A stretch of 64,000 bases of DNA from Alcanivoracaceae bacterium. Lineage in GTDB: Bacteria; Pseudomonadota; Gammaproteobacteria; Pseudomonadales; Alcanivoracaceae. Below are positions 1 to 9,340 of the stretch, piece by piece; position 1 is the stretch's first letter; the number at the start of each line of letters is the position of its first letter. The notes below the pieces were generated by a model. That model worked only from the letters and a program-made list of their open reading frames with translations, did no database searches and had not been told where the DNA came from. The stretch spans positions 1 through 64,000 of the forward strand of contig JAGLCJ010000005.1 in assembly GCA_023146255.1 (NCBI GenBank), read 5' to 3'. The position numbers were made by a program, and so were the translations under genes.

Positions 1-25
1 CGCCCTTTTTATTGGCCGTCATTGA

Positions 26-880
26 TCAGGCAGCAGCAGCCTGATCCAGCACGTCGCGCCATTCATTGATCAGGGCGCTGTTGTCATGTTGCCAGGGATG
101 AAAATCCGGGCGCAGATATTGCAAATACTCCGGAATAATCGGCAATAGCAAGCCATTTACCCCGAACAGCTTCCACAACCCCTTGGCGATGGTCAGCGGT
201 TTGCGGTGCAGCTTGTCGTGTTTCAGGAAGGCGGCGGTATAAGTGCTGGTGTAGCTGGCCAGTGCCAGCGTGGCGCTGAGAAAAATCCGTACCCGCATGG
301 CGTAATCGCCGGACACGTCCTGATAAAGATCAAATGCCACGCCCTTGTGTTCGGTTTCTTCAATGGCGTGCCAGGCCCACAGTTCGCGCACACTCGGATC
401 GATCTTCTCCAGCAGAGCAGGATCGCTCAACAGGCGGTGGGCAAGAATGGCGGTAAAGTGTTCGAGCCCGGCAGTGGCAGCCAACTGTTGCAGTTTCGAC
501 AAGCGCTTGCGGCCGATGGCGATAAACTTCTGCGCCAGTGCCTGACCGCCTTCGGCTTCCTCGCGATATCCCTGTTGCGCCAGCATTTTGTTAAAGCTGT
601 CGTGTTCAAGTGAGTGCATCGCTTCCTGACCGATAAAGCCGGAGATTTCTTTCTGCCGCGCCTTGTCGGTGACCACGTCGCGGAACTCGCGCACCGAGTC
701 AACAAACAGCCGTTCGCCATCCGGGAAAGTCAGCGACAGGGCGTTGAGAAAGTGCGTCAGCACCGGGTCATTGTCGAACCAGTAGCGCGGCACATCCCTG
801 AAACCGAAATCCTTGCGCTGCGGTGTGATCTGCACATGGCCCGGTTTGCCGGCGGTTTTGCGACGTGTGTTCAGCAGCAT
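26..880 (-). CDS. PF10118-type metal-dependent hydrolase (ferritin-like), copy 1
   Basis: 284 aa protein of the 'predicted metal-dependent hydrolase' family (PF10118), which has a ferritin-like all-helical fold with conserved Glu/His. Visible motifs are FPDGERLFVDSVR, GFIGQEAMHSLEH, LEHFTA, WHAIEETEHKGVAFD and a C-terminal FHPW, all of which recur in the second copy at 26723-27598. The E-x2-H style clusters suggest a di-iron or other metal site; the substrate is unknown. The gene is divergent from an AraC regulator across an intergenic stretch rich in inverted repeats, and the same arrangement occurs at the second copy, so the regulator probably controls it. The family is common in lipid- and alkane-using proteobacteria. 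Family assignment is firm, biochemical role is not. Confidence 0.85.
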   Translation of the reverse strand: MLLNTRRKTAGKPGHVQITPQRKDFGFRDVPRYWFDNDPVLTHFLNALSLTFPDGERLFVDSVREFRDVVTDKARQKEISGFIGQEAMHSLEHDSFNKMLAQQGYREEAEGGQALAQKFIAIGRKRLSKLQQLAATAGLEHFTAILAHRLLSDPALLEKIDPSVRELWAWHAIEETEHKGVAFDLYQDVSGDYAMRVRIFLSATLALASYTSTYTAAFLKHDKLHRKPLTIAKGLWKLFGVNGLLLPIIPEYLQYLRPDFHPWQHDNSALINEWRDVLDQAAAA

Positions 881-912
881 GGTTTGCTCCTCGGTTGACT
901 GGTGAGACGGAC

Positions 913-951
913 TGGTCGGGCACTGCGGGTGCCGACCAAGCGCCTGCTTGG
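913..951. promoter_or_regulatory. Two adjoining inverted repeats in divergent promoter region
   Basis: Between the PF10118 gene and the AraC gene are two adjacent inverted repeats. TGGTCGGGCAC (913-923) pairs with GTGCCGACCA (929-938) with one unpaired base. CCAAG (936-940) pairs with CTTGG (947-951). They are good candidates for operators of the neighbouring AraC-type regulator. This is inference from position and symmetry only. Confidence 0.4.
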
Positions 952-1013
952 TCTATGCTTGGCAGTCTGACAGCGGCCGCTGCCAGCGTCTCGTCGTGGA
1001 GGGCCATGGTTTG

Positions 1014-2075
1014 GTGAGTTTGGGCCAGAACAAGCAATCCGGGGTTGCCCCGGTCGGTGTGCCGGGCATCTATCTACTACTGCTATGCGACGTCCTGCGG
1101 CGCTTTGGCCATGATGACAGCCGTATGCTGGCGGAACTGGGGATCTCCCGTTCTGGCCTGTTATCACCGGACAGCCGTATCCCGGTAATGCTTGCTCACA
1201 GCGCGGCCCGGCGCGCCATTGCCCTGACCGGCGATCAGGGACTGGGGCCGGCCTTTGCTGCGGCCCTGAAGGTCACGTTGCACGGCCCGCTCGGCATGAT
1301 GGCGCTGTCCAGCCCGACTATTGGTGCGGCCATGGATGCCGCCGGCCGCTATCTGGTGCTGCGGGCGCCGTTTCTGGCCATGAGCCACCGTATCGACGGT
1401 GAGCGGGCACGGATTCGCTTCGAGGCCCGCGATGATCTGGCGGATCTGCATGGCTTCATTATGGAGATGATGCTGATAGGCATGGCGCATATGGCCGAAC
1501 AGCTGCTTGGCCAGCCGTTGCAGGATGCCGAGATCACCATGCCCGGTGACCCGCCCGGCTGGTATCGCCGTCAGCGTGTAAATCTGCCGGTGCCGATCCG
1601 CTACGCGGCGGCGGATCACGAATTGATTGTGCCGCTGTCGGTTTTCGAAGCTGCACCGCAGTTGGCCGATCCGGCAGTGGCGGCATTGGCCCGGGAACAG
1701 TGCGAGCAGGAATTCCGGCAGCTGTTTCGCGAGGTCAACCGGCTCAGTGACCGGATTGCCGGTTGGCTGGCCGCCTGTCCGGATGCCACGGCGCTGCCGG
1801 ACCTGGAAGCCATGGCGAAGCAGTTGCACATGTCCGGACGAACGCTGAAGCGGCGTCTGCAGGATGAAGGCTGCCAGTGGCGGCAATTACTTGATGCCGA
1901 GCTGTGCCGACGCGCCTGTGAGGCGCTGCGGCGACCGGGCGCCAATATCAGCAAGGTGGCGTTCTCGCTTGGCTATCAGGATGTCTCGAATTTCTCCCGT
2001 GCGTTCCGGCGCTGGACCGGGGTGACGCCCAGGGCATGGAGTGCCGACCCCCCTGTTTCGGGGAGTGTGAACTGA
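1014..2075 (+). CDS. AraC-family regulator with arabinose-binding-like N-terminal domain
   Basis: About 353 aa. The N-terminal 200 residues fit the PF12625 ligand-binding domain seen in OruR/ArgR-like lipid and alkane regulators. The C-terminus is an AraC HTH_18 domain with LHMSGRTLKRRLQDEG (first helix-turn-helix) and LGYQDVSNFSRAFRRWTG (second). The reading frame is open back to a TTG at 948, but a GGAG at about 998-1001 favours GTG 1014 or TTG 1011. It is divergent from the PF10118 gene, so local control of that gene is likely. The ligand is unknown, perhaps a fatty acid or alkane product. Confidence 0.85.
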   Translation: MSLGQNKQSGVAPVGVPGIYLLLLCDVLRRFGHDDSRMLAELGISRSGLLSPDSRIPVMLAHSAARRAIALTGDQGLGPAFAAALKVTLHGPLGMMALSSPTIGAAMDAAGRYLVLRAPFLAMSHRIDGERARIRFEARDDLADLHGFIMEMMLIGMAHMAEQLLGQPLQDAEITMPGDPPGWYRRQRVNLPVPIRYAAADHELIVPLSVFEAAPQLADPAVAALAREQCEQEFRQLFREVNRLSDRIAGWLAACPDATALPDLEAMAKQLHMSGRTLKRRLQDEGCQWRQLLDAELCRRACEALRRPGANISKVAFSLGYQDVSNFSRAFRRWTGVTPRAWSADPPVSGSVN

Positions 2076-2147
2076 TTCTCTGCGACGTTAGGGTTAGGCA
2101 GTCACTTATCGGTGTCTGCCAGATCCCAGCCCAAGGAGAAGTTCACT

Positions 2148-3293
2148 ATGCACGTCAGGATGAAACAGTCATTGCTTGCCGCCTCTGTGTCCGCCGTTGT
2201 CATGCTGGCCGGCTGTGCCACCACGCCGCCGCCGCCGCCCACCTTCAATCCGGCGGATACGGCAGCCAGTCAGGCCGCGACCTTTGTTGGCAGTAACAAG
2301 CCGGCAAAAAACATGCAGAAGGTCAAAAAAGTTGCTCTGACAGCCTGTAACGTGATGTTTGCGGACAAGTCCAGCGCCAGCGCGTCCACCGGCGCGGGGC
2401 TGTTTGGTGATCCGGCCAGCAGCAACACCAGTCGCGTCGACGAAAAAGTTATCGTGGTCTATAACATGACCGGTCTGGATGATGCCGTCATGCAGAAGAT
2501 GACGGACGATATCTGTATTGATGCCGAAAAGCGCATGGCCGCATCCGGGCTGCAGGTGGTATCGCGCAGCGAGCTGGCGAGCAATGAGCACTACCAGAAA
2601 ATGCTTGAAGCCGGCCGCAAGAGCCCGTACGAGTTCAAGTCCGGACAGAGCACCTACAAGGTCTTCTCGGCCTCTGGCAGCAGCATTTTCGATCCCCGCT
2701 ACATTGGCACCCTGTCCGGGCTGGGCCAGGCTTTCAAGCAGGCCAAAGGCAGCTCCGCGATTCAGCATGAAACCCGCATGATGAACGAGATGGGTATTGA
2801 TTCCATGCAGATGAACATGCTGGTGGATTTTGCGCAGCTTCAGTCGGATGGCAATACCAAGGCCTTTCAGCTGAGTAACAAGAACAGTGCCAAGGTCAGT
2901 GGCAAGGTGCAGCTGGCTGTCAGTGGTGATATCAAGGTGCAGCCGGCGAGTGAGCTGAAGTGCTGGAAAGCACTGGGCGGCCGCACCGACTGCATGATGA
3001 AGAACAATGCGTCGCCAGTATTCTTTACCAAGATCCCGGTGCTGGCCGGTGAGCAGTTCTATCGCCAGATCAGCGATGCCACCACCACCGGGGACAAGGC
3101 CGCTGCGGGCATCACCAAGGGTCTGGCGATGTTGTCGGCCATGGGTGGCGTGTCCAGCTCCTCGACCAGCGTGACTCGCTATAACGTTGATGTGGTGCCG
3201 GAGCAGTTTGCTCAGGTTGGGCGCAAGTATATGGACGGCTTTATGGACATGCTGTTTATCAGTGCCAGTCAGGCCAGAGAGGCAGGCAAATAA
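2148..3293 (+). CDS. Uncharacterised lipoprotein
   Basis: 381 aa. An AAGGAG ribosome-binding site at about 2132 supports the ATG at 2148. The N-terminus is a lipoprotein signal with lipobox LAGC followed by a proline run, so the mature protein should be attached to the cell envelope. The body includes VVYNMTGLDDAVMQKMTDD and has no domain I can name. Alternating polar and hydrophobic stretches suggest a folded periplasmic protein. It is a single gene followed by a strong terminator, with AraC upstream and a DUF945-like gene downstream. Function unknown. Confidence 0.75.
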   Translation: MHVRMKQSLLAASVSAVVMLAGCATTPPPPPTFNPADTAASQAATFVGSNKPAKNMQKVKKVALTACNVMFADKSSASASTGAGLFGDPASSNTSRVDEKVIVVYNMTGLDDAVMQKMTDDICIDAEKRMAASGLQVVSRSELASNEHYQKMLEAGRKSPYEFKSGQSTYKVFSASGSSIFDPRYIGTLSGLGQAFKQAKGSSAIQHETRMMNEMGIDSMQMNMLVDFAQLQSDGNTKAFQLSNKNSAKVSGKVQLAVSGDIKVQPASELKCWKALGGRTDCMMKNNASPVFFTKIPVLAGEQFYRQISDATTTGDKAAAGITKGLAMLSAMGGVSSSSTSVTRYNVDVVPEQFAQVGRKYMDGFMDMLFISASQAREAGK

Positions 3294-3318
3294 CGGCAGG
3301 ATTTCTGGTTTTCCTCAG

Positions 3319-3342
3319 GGGCGACTTCGGTCGCCCTTTTTT
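3319..3342 (+). terminator. Rho-independent terminator
   Basis: GGGCGAC (3319-3325), a TTCG tetraloop and GTCGCCC (3330-3336) are followed by six T residues. It closes the lipoprotein gene that ends at 3293. Confidence 0.9.
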
Positions 3343-3419
3343 ATGCGTCGCTGTCAGCAGGATTTTGCCGCCGCAGCTGTTATATTCCCGCGCTGATTTT
3401 TCTGATTCGGGGGGTGGGC

Positions 3420-5243
3420 ATGAGAGTGTGGTGGGCATTGCTGGCAGTGTCAGGTCTGGTTGTGATGGCCTGGCTGGGGACAGCCTGGAAAATCGGCGCT
3501 GATATCGAAACCCTGACCCGAGAACAGCTGGAGCAGGGCAATAGCCAGTTGGCCCGTTACCGCATGCTGATGCGGATTGATGATTACCAGCGTGGCCTGC
3601 TCGGATCTTCCTACCGCAGCTGTCTGGCCATGCCGGCGGATGATCCGACCAGCCCGCCGCTGGATATCTGCTTCCGCAACGAGCTGGGCCATGGTCCGCT
3701 ATTGATCACCGATGGCGAGGTGCGCATCGGGCTGGCGGCATTGCACAGTGAGCTGGATCTCTCCGTTTATCCGCAGGAACTTGCTTCGGTGATTTCCGGG
3801 TTCTTTGCCGGCAAGCCGCCATTGCAGCTGAATGGCTATGTCACGCTGGAAGGACGTACGCTCGGCACGCTGTCGATGCCGCCGGTCAAGGTCGAATCGC
3901 CGATGGGCAACGCCCAGCTGGACGAGCTGCGTCTCGACATGGACGTCAGTCGCGATCTGGTTCTGCAGTACAGTACGTTGCGCGCTCGTGGCCTGATGCT
4001 GGACGCCGTGGAAAGCCGTTTTGATCTGGCGACACTGGAATCGACGCTGACACCGTCCGGGATGCTTGCCGGAACCATGCCGCTATATGAAAGCATGACA
4101 TCGATGACCGGGCTTGCGGTCGTGTCACCGACCATCAGCATCAGTGGTGATCTGTACATTCAGGGCCGCAGTCGCGATAACAATGGTTTGCTGTTCAGTG
4201 ATGCACGCATCTGGCTGGAGAATCTTGCTGTTGCCGGGTTTCCTGCCAACAAGGGTTATCTGGGCATTACCGTGGATGGCCTGGACAGTGCTGCCATGTT
4301 ACGTCTGTATGAGTTGATCGACGAGATCAATCAGCAGATGGAAAACAGCATGAGCATGGCATTGGAGGGTAGCACGCCCGCCCCGGCCGAACTGGCTGCC
4401 GCCAGCACCAGGATGGAGACCGCCATGGCCGAAGTGGCAGTGCTGGTAACCGGCAAGTTATTGCAAAGCGGCAAGAGCCGGCTCGTTGTCGAAGCGCTTT
4501 TTGAAGATAACGCCCCGCTGTTGTCGGCGAGACTGGATACAACCTATATCGGCGGTCTGGAAAATGTTTCCGATACTGCAACACTGATGACGTTGCCCGC
4601 AGAACAGATGCTCCGGATCAATGACACCCGTCTGAATCTGGACTGGCAAGCGTCGTTGTTGCCGCCGCCGCTGCAGCCTCAGTTATTGCCACTGGAGGAG
4701 GCCGGCATTATTCGCCGTGATGGCGATCGCTGGCGCCTGGACTTCGCTGTCCTGCAGGGGCAATTGAGCCTCAACGATCGCCCCATGTCGGTGGAAGACA
4801 TGCAGATGCTGCTGTTGTCATTGCGACCGCAGGATGCCCAACAACAGACCGGTGCTGAAGATGAAATCAGCGAGCGCGAGGGCTGGTACAACGAGTATGA
4901 CCGACTTGCCACCCTGGTCGCGGCGGTGGACGGCGCGGCCTGGTACCTCAGTGAGCATTACAGTGAGAACAAGGCTTTCCCGGCTGCGGAGCAAAGCGAG
5001 CTGACCGAGTTGCTTGAGGGCGTGGTATGGCGCTTTGATCAGGTTTCCGGGGAGCTGCTGGTGGAGATGCCGGAATACGGGGACTTCCGTCGCCGGGCGG
5101 TGCGGATGAATCCACAGTGGTTTGACGATGACGAGACAGTGTACTGGAACTGTCTGGTGGTGGGCGGTGACATCGAGGAGTTTCAGGGCTGCGAGTTTAT
5201 CTCGCCGGTGCGCCCGGATACGATGCCGTCGCTGTCGCCCTGA
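3420..5243 (+). CDS. DUF945-like (YdgA-type) exported protein
   Basis: 607 aa. The N-terminus has one hydrophobic segment (WWALLAVSGLVVMAWLGTAW), an uncleaved anchor or signal, then IETLTREQLEQGNSQL and a YQRGLLGSSYRS segment. This layout matches the DUF945/YdgA family of inner-membrane-anchored periplasmic proteins. The remainder is a large beta-rich region with many short hydrophobic strands. The start is ATG 3420; a GTG six bases earlier is also possible. No function is established for the family. It stands alone between a terminator and hemH. Confidence 0.6.
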   Translation: MRVWWALLAVSGLVVMAWLGTAWKIGADIETLTREQLEQGNSQLARYRMLMRIDDYQRGLLGSSYRSCLAMPADDPTSPPLDICFRNELGHGPLLITDGEVRIGLAALHSELDLSVYPQELASVISGFFAGKPPLQLNGYVTLEGRTLGTLSMPPVKVESPMGNAQLDELRLDMDVSRDLVLQYSTLRARGLMLDAVESRFDLATLESTLTPSGMLAGTMPLYESMTSMTGLAVVSPTISISGDLYIQGRSRDNNGLLFSDARIWLENLAVAGFPANKGYLGITVDGLDSAAMLRLYELIDEINQQMENSMSMALEGSTPAPAELAAASTRMETAMAEVAVLVTGKLLQSGKSRLVVEALFEDNAPLLSARLDTTYIGGLENVSDTATLMTLPAEQMLRINDTRLNLDWQASLLPPPLQPQLLPLEEAGIIRRDGDRWRLDFAVLQGQLSLNDRPMSVEDMQMLLLSLRPQDAQQQTGAEDEISEREGWYNEYDRLATLVAAVDGAAWYLSEHYSENKAFPAAEQSELTELLEGVVWRFDQVSGELLVEMPEYGDFRRRAVRMNPQWFDDDETVYWNCLVVGGDIEEFQGCEFISPVRPDTMPSLSP

Positions 5244-5321
5244 TGACACGACCTTGACCGGCTGAGGCTATACTCGGCCTTGGCCATTCAGGAAAACGCG
5301 GTGATCGCTTGGAGACAGGTT

Positions 5322-6398
5322 ATGCAGTATCAGGGACAACCCGGCTTTCGCCATGATCAAGCAGCCCGGATCGGGGTGCTGATTACCAATCTGGGGACTC
5401 CCGAGGCGCCAACCACGCCGGCATTACGCCGTTATCTGGCCGAGTTTCTTGCCGATCCCCGGGTGGTGGAAGTGCCGCGACTGCTCTGGTTCCTGATTCT
5501 CCACGGCATTATTCTGCGTGTGCGTCCGCGCCGTTCGGCCCATGCCTACCAGAGTGTCTGGACCGATGCCGGCTCACCGCTGATGGTGCACACTCTGGCC
5601 CAGCGCGACGCCCTGCGGGCGGCACTGAAGCCGGTCTGGGGGGACGATCTGGTTGTCGAGTGCGCGATGCGCTATGGCCAGCCGTCGATTAGCAGCGTGC
5701 TTGAATCAATGCAGCAGCAGGGTGTGCGTCAGTTGCTGGTGTTGCCGCTTTACCCGCAGTATTCCGCCGCAACGACCGCCTCCACTTTTGATGCCTTGGC
5801 GGCAGATTTCAGCCGCCGGCGCTGGCTGCCGGATTTGCGTTTTGTCAGTCATTACCATGATTTTCCCGCCTACATCGAGGCGCTGGCAGGGCAGGTCGAG
5901 CAGCAATGGCAGCAACATGGGCGCCCGGACAAGCTGGTGCTGTCCTATCACGGTGTGCCGCAACGTTATCTCGATAACGGTGATCCCTATCACTGTGAAT
6001 GCCACAAAACTTCACGGCTGCTCGCTGAGCGTCTTGGCCTGTCCCGTGATCAGTATCTCACCACCTTCCAGTCCCGTTTTGGCCGGGAGCAGTGGCTCAA
6101 GCCCTATACCGATGAAACCCTGAAGGCGTTGCCGGGGCAGGGCGTCCGGCATGTGCAGGTTTTGTGTCCGGGATTTTCTTCAGACTGTCTGGAGACGATC
6201 GAGGAGATCGACGTCGAGAATCGTGGTTACTTTATGGCGGCGGGTGGTGAGCAGTACCACTACATTCCGGCGCTGAATGCACTGCCATCCCATATTTACG
6301 CGCTGCAGGCACTGATCGAGCAGCAGCTGACGGGTTGGCAGAAGCCGGATAATTCTCCCGCGGTACTTGCCGCACGAAAACAGAGATCCAGCCTGTAG
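5322..6398 (+). CDS. hemH: Ferrochelatase (protoheme ferro-lyase)
   Basis: 358 aa enzyme that inserts Fe2+ into protoporphyrin IX, the last step of protoheme synthesis. The signature region is clear: LSYHGVPQRYLDNGDPYHCE with the metal-binding His, and CPGFSSDCLETIEEID with the conserved Glu. The N-terminus has ITNLGTPEAPTTPALRRYL. ATG 5322 is preceded by GGAG at 5311-5314; the frame is open further upstream but without family similarity. Its TAG stop (6396-6398) lies inside the REP element that separates it from the convergent transporter gene. Confidence 0.97.
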   Translation: MQYQGQPGFRHDQAARIGVLITNLGTPEAPTTPALRRYLAEFLADPRVVEVPRLLWFLILHGIILRVRPRRSAHAYQSVWTDAGSPLMVHTLAQRDALRAALKPVWGDDLVVECAMRYGQPSISSVLESMQQQGVRQLLVLPLYPQYSAATTASTFDALAADFSRRRWLPDLRFVSHYHDFPAYIEALAGQVEQQWQQHGRPDKLVLSYHGVPQRYLDNGDPYHCECHKTSRLLAERLGLSRDQYLTTFQSRFGREQWLKPYTDETLKALPGQGVRHVQVLCPGFSSDCLETIEEIDVENRGYFMAAGGEQYHYIPALNALPSHIYALQALIEQQLTGWQKPDNSPAVLAARKQRSSL

Positions 6399-6455
6399 AG
6401 CCGTCGACCGACGGCGATATCCCGAAAACAATCGCGGCCGATCGGCCGCTCCTAC
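6395..6455. repeat. REP/BIME-like palindromic element 1
   Basis: The element has outer ends GTAG(G)AGC and GCTCCTAC and two inner palindromes, CCGTCGACCGACGG and CGGCCGATCGGCCG, joined by a short spacer. The left end has lost one G relative to copy 2 at 60498. The TAG of hemH (6396-6398) and the TAG of the minus-strand transporter gene (6454-6452) are both inside its terminal motifs. The head motif resembles REP sequences of pseudomonads. Confidence 0.85.
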
Positions 6456-7390
6456 AGCACGGATTTCAGAACTTTTCTCACCGCGTTCCAGCGATTCACC
6501 AGCAGTGCAGTGAAAATCAGCAGGCAGCCTGCCAGCTGCATCGGCGCCATGGTTTCACCAAACCAGAGCGCCGCCAGCAGCGCCACCCAGACCGGCTCGA
6601 CAATCATGATCACCACGCCATGACTGGTGCTGGAAAGGCTCTGTGCCCAGGTCTGGAGAAAGAACCGGGCCGAGGTGCCGATAATGGCGCTGGCACCAAT
6701 CCAGACCGTCAGCATCGGATCGAAATTTTCGAAGCTGGACTGCCATGGTTCCATGACCAGTGACGCCAGCCCGGTTACCACAGAGACGGTCAGCACCATC
6801 AGGGTGGTCAGGGCCAGCGGTGGCACGCCCTGTTTCTGCAACAGTTCGCCAGACTTGCTGCGTGACGAACTGACGTTGGCAGCGCGGGTATTCAGGGCGT
6901 AGTAAAAGGCAAAACCGAATGCGGAGATGAAAAAAAAGATCTGCCCCGTCTCCGGACGAAAGCCTTCCTTCAGCGCCAGCAGCGCAAGCCCGATCAGGGC
7001 AACCGGAATGGCGATCCAGGTGCTGACCGGCGGCGTTTCGGCAAACAGCAAACGGCCAATCACCGGCACCATCAGCACACCGAGAATGGTCAGAAAGGCA
7101 CCTTCGCCAACGTGGCTGGCATGGGTCAGACCCAGCACCCAGAAACACATGGCAAAACCGAATACCAGACCGACACGAATGGCCCGCCAGGCCTGATCAG
7201 CATTGATCCGCGACAGTTGTCGACGGCCGAGTACTGCCAGCAATGAACCAGCCAGCAGAAAACGCAGGCACATGAACAGTAGCGGCGGCATCAGCTGTAC
7301 CGCTTCGCGGGAAAAAATCCAGCTCAGCGCGGACAGAATGGTAACCAGTACCAGTAACAGGTCGGATTGACTAGCCTTGGACAGCGGCAC
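6452..7390 (-). CDS. EamA-family (DMT) transporter
   Basis: About 312 aa with ten predicted membrane helices and two EamA repeats, for example FMCLRFLLAGSLLAVLG near the start and GETMAPMQLAGCLLIFTALL at the end. The reading frame extends far upstream, but that part overlaps the divergent phospholipase gene; GTG 7390 gives a normal family length. The substrate is not predictable: the family exports amino acids, nucleosides or metabolites. It ends inside REP element 1, convergent with hemH. Confidence 0.88.
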   Translation of the reverse strand: MPLSKASQSDLLLVLVTILSALSWIFSREAVQLMPPLLFMCLRFLLAGSLLAVLGRRQLSRINADQAWRAIRVGLVFGFAMCFWVLGLTHASHVGEGAFLTILGVLMVPVIGRLLFAETPPVSTWIAIPVALIGLALLALKEGFRPETGQIFFFISAFGFAFYYALNTRAANVSSSRSKSGELLQKQGVPPLALTTLMVLTVSVVTGLASLVMEPWQSSFENFDPMLTVWIGASAIIGTSARFFLQTWAQSLSSTSHGVVIMIVEPVWVALLAALWFGETMAPMQLAGCLLIFTALLVNRWNAVRKVLKSVL

Positions 7391-7489
7391 GGCAGCGGCT
7401 CGGCGTCGGGAATGGAATGGCCGCGAAGCATAGCATGCGGCACAATCGGCCAGCAGGAGTGGCTGAGCCAATTTTACAAGGCGGTGTGG

Positions 7490-8911
7490 ATGGGTGGGGC
7501 ATTGCAGGCGGTGAGCAGTGAAGTGCGGTTGCTGGAGGGCAGCATGGATGCCCTCGGCATGCGTACCCATCTGGCCGAGGGCGCACAGCGCAGTCTGGAT
7601 ATCCAGTACTACATCCTGCACGACGGTCTGACCACGCGGATGCTGATCCAGTCAATACTGGATGCGGCCGATCGCGGAGTCAGGGTTCGTATGTTGCTGG
7701 ATGATATGACCAGCTACGGACAGGACGCCCGTATTGCCGCGCTCTCCTGTCATGACAATGTCGAGGTGCGCCTGTTCAACCCGCTGGAGTCCGGCCGACG
7801 TCTGGCGTTTACCCGGTTTGTGGTCTTTGTTGCCCGGATCCAGCGGTTGCATCGGCGTATGCATAACAAGCTCTGGATTGCCGATGGCGCGCTGGCGATT
7901 ACCGGCGGCCGCAATCTGGGCGATGAATATTATGGCGCCTCCAGTGAGATGAATTTCAGTGATCTTGACCTGCTGGTGCGTGGTCCGCTGGTAGACCAGA
8001 TGCAGGCAAGTTTCGAGCTCTACTGGAATAGCCCGTTCGTTCAGCCGATTTCCCGGTTCCGTTTATTTGTGCCAAGTATCGAGGAGCATCGGTTGTGGCG
8101 GCTGCGGGTTAGAGACCGGTTGAAAACCGCCATGCGCGAACGCGAAGACTATGTGTCGTCACTGCGCCAGTGGCAGAAGGACGGCTGTGGCCAGCGCTTG
8201 CTCGAGAGCATGCAGCAGTTGCAAGCGAGCCTGCTGGTAGACAGCCCGGAAAAAATTGGCACACCCGATCCTCCGGCGGTGGAAGAGCTGGTGTTTGCGC
8301 CACTGATCGAACGGGTCAAGGCGGTAAAGAAGCAGTTGACGCTGGTCAGTGCCTATTTTGTCCCCGGTGAGTTGGGCATGGAGTTGCTCAGTGACCTTAC
8401 TGCCCGTGGCGTGCGAGTCCGGGTGCTGACCAACTCATTGGCGGCCACCGATCTGCCGCTGGTTCACGGTGGCTACACGCTGTATCGGCAAGCCTTGCTG
8501 GAGGCGGGCGTGGAACTTCATGAAATGCGCGCCACACCCAACGCCGCGGGACGCTGGCGGTGGCGATGGCCGTGGCGCGGCAAAGTCAGCCTGCATTCGA
8601 AAACCATTATCTTTGATGATGACAGTGCCTTTGTCGGCAGCTTCAACATGGATCCGCGTTCGGCATTCTGGAACACCGAGATTGGTGTTCTGATGGACAG
8701 CCCTTTGCTGGCGGCCCAGCTGGCCCAGCTGGCGGAGCAGGCCATGCTGCCCGAGATAAGCTACCGTTTGCAGTTGAGTGAGAAAAAGCGGGTGCAGTGG
8801 CAGTTTCAGGGGCCAAGAGGCCTGCAGGTCAGGCGGATCGAGCAAGGCTCATTATGGCGCCGGCTGATGGCCTGGTTCAGCGCTCGCATGGCACCGGAAG
8901 GCTGGCTTTGA
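7490..8911 (+). CDS. ClsC/YmdC-like phospholipase D family protein (cardiolipin synthase-like)
   Basis: About 473 aa with two HxKx4D motifs, HNKLWIADG followed by GGRNLGDEYY, and HSKTIIFDDD followed by GSFNMDPRS. This is the ClsC/YmdC subgroup pattern. ClsC makes cardiolipin from phosphatidylglycerol and phosphatidylethanolamine at the inner membrane. The start is uncertain: the frame opens at 7367, but ATG 7490 with AAGG about ten bases upstream is preferred. No ClsC partner (YmdB macrodomain) is adjacent. A small membrane protein gene follows after 30 bases and may be cotranscribed. Confidence 0.85.
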   Translation: MGGALQAVSSEVRLLEGSMDALGMRTHLAEGAQRSLDIQYYILHDGLTTRMLIQSILDAADRGVRVRMLLDDMTSYGQDARIAALSCHDNVEVRLFNPLESGRRLAFTRFVVFVARIQRLHRRMHNKLWIADGALAITGGRNLGDEYYGASSEMNFSDLDLLVRGPLVDQMQASFELYWNSPFVQPISRFRLFVPSIEEHRLWRLRVRDRLKTAMREREDYVSSLRQWQKDGCGQRLLESMQQLQASLLVDSPEKIGTPDPPAVEELVFAPLIERVKAVKKQLTLVSAYFVPGELGMELLSDLTARGVRVRVLTNSLAATDLPLVHGGYTLYRQALLEAGVELHEMRATPNAAGRWRWRWPWRGKVSLHSKTIIFDDDSAFVGSFNMDPRSAFWNTEIGVLMDSPLLAAQLAQLAEQAMLPEISYRLQLSEKKRVQWQFQGPRGLQVRRIEQGSLWRRLMAWFSARMAPEGWL

Positions 8912-8941
8912 ATGATCGGCACAATTAACAGGAGCAACATT

Positions 8942-9340
8942 ATGGTCTGGGTCAAAGCGTTTCTTGCCGGGTTTCTGGCAACACTGCTGTTTCATCAGGG
9001 TGTGGTCGCGCTGTTCTGGTTAGCCGGAGCAATCCCCGCCGCCCCCTGGAACATGAGTCCGGTGCCGCCGATGGGCGTGCCGAAGGTGATCTCGCTGGCG
9101 TTCTGGGGTGGTGTCTGGGGCCTGCCGGTGTGGTGGCTGATTCGTCGCTGGAGCGGTGTCAGGCAATGGTCGGCAGCGTTGGTCGCCGGTGCTATTGGCC
9201 CCACAGCCGTGGCCATGCTGGTGGTGTTTCCGCTCAAGGGGCTGGACGTGAACAGCACCACCGTAATCGGCGGGCTGCTGGTAAATGGTGCCTGGGGTAT
9301 TGGCGTTGCCTGCTTTATGCGCTGGCTATTCCGACTCTGA
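8942..9340 (+). CDS. Small membrane protein, unknown
   Basis: 132 aa with four hydrophobic segments: FLAGFLATLLFHQGVVALFW, LAFWGGVWGLPVWWLI, AALVAGAIGPTAVAMLVVF and IGGLLVNGAWGIGVACFM. ATG 8942 follows a good AGGAG. It sits 30 bases after the phospholipase D gene and is probably in its operon. Its last 15 bases overlap the convergent solute-binding protein gene. I do not recognise the family. Confidence 0.75.
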   Translation: MVWVKAFLAGFLATLLFHQGVVALFWLAGAIPAAPWNMSPVPPMGVPKVISLAFWGGVWGLPVWWLIRRWSGVRQWSAALVAGAIGPTAVAMLVVFPLKGLDVNSTTVIGGLLVNGAWGIGVACFMRWLFRL

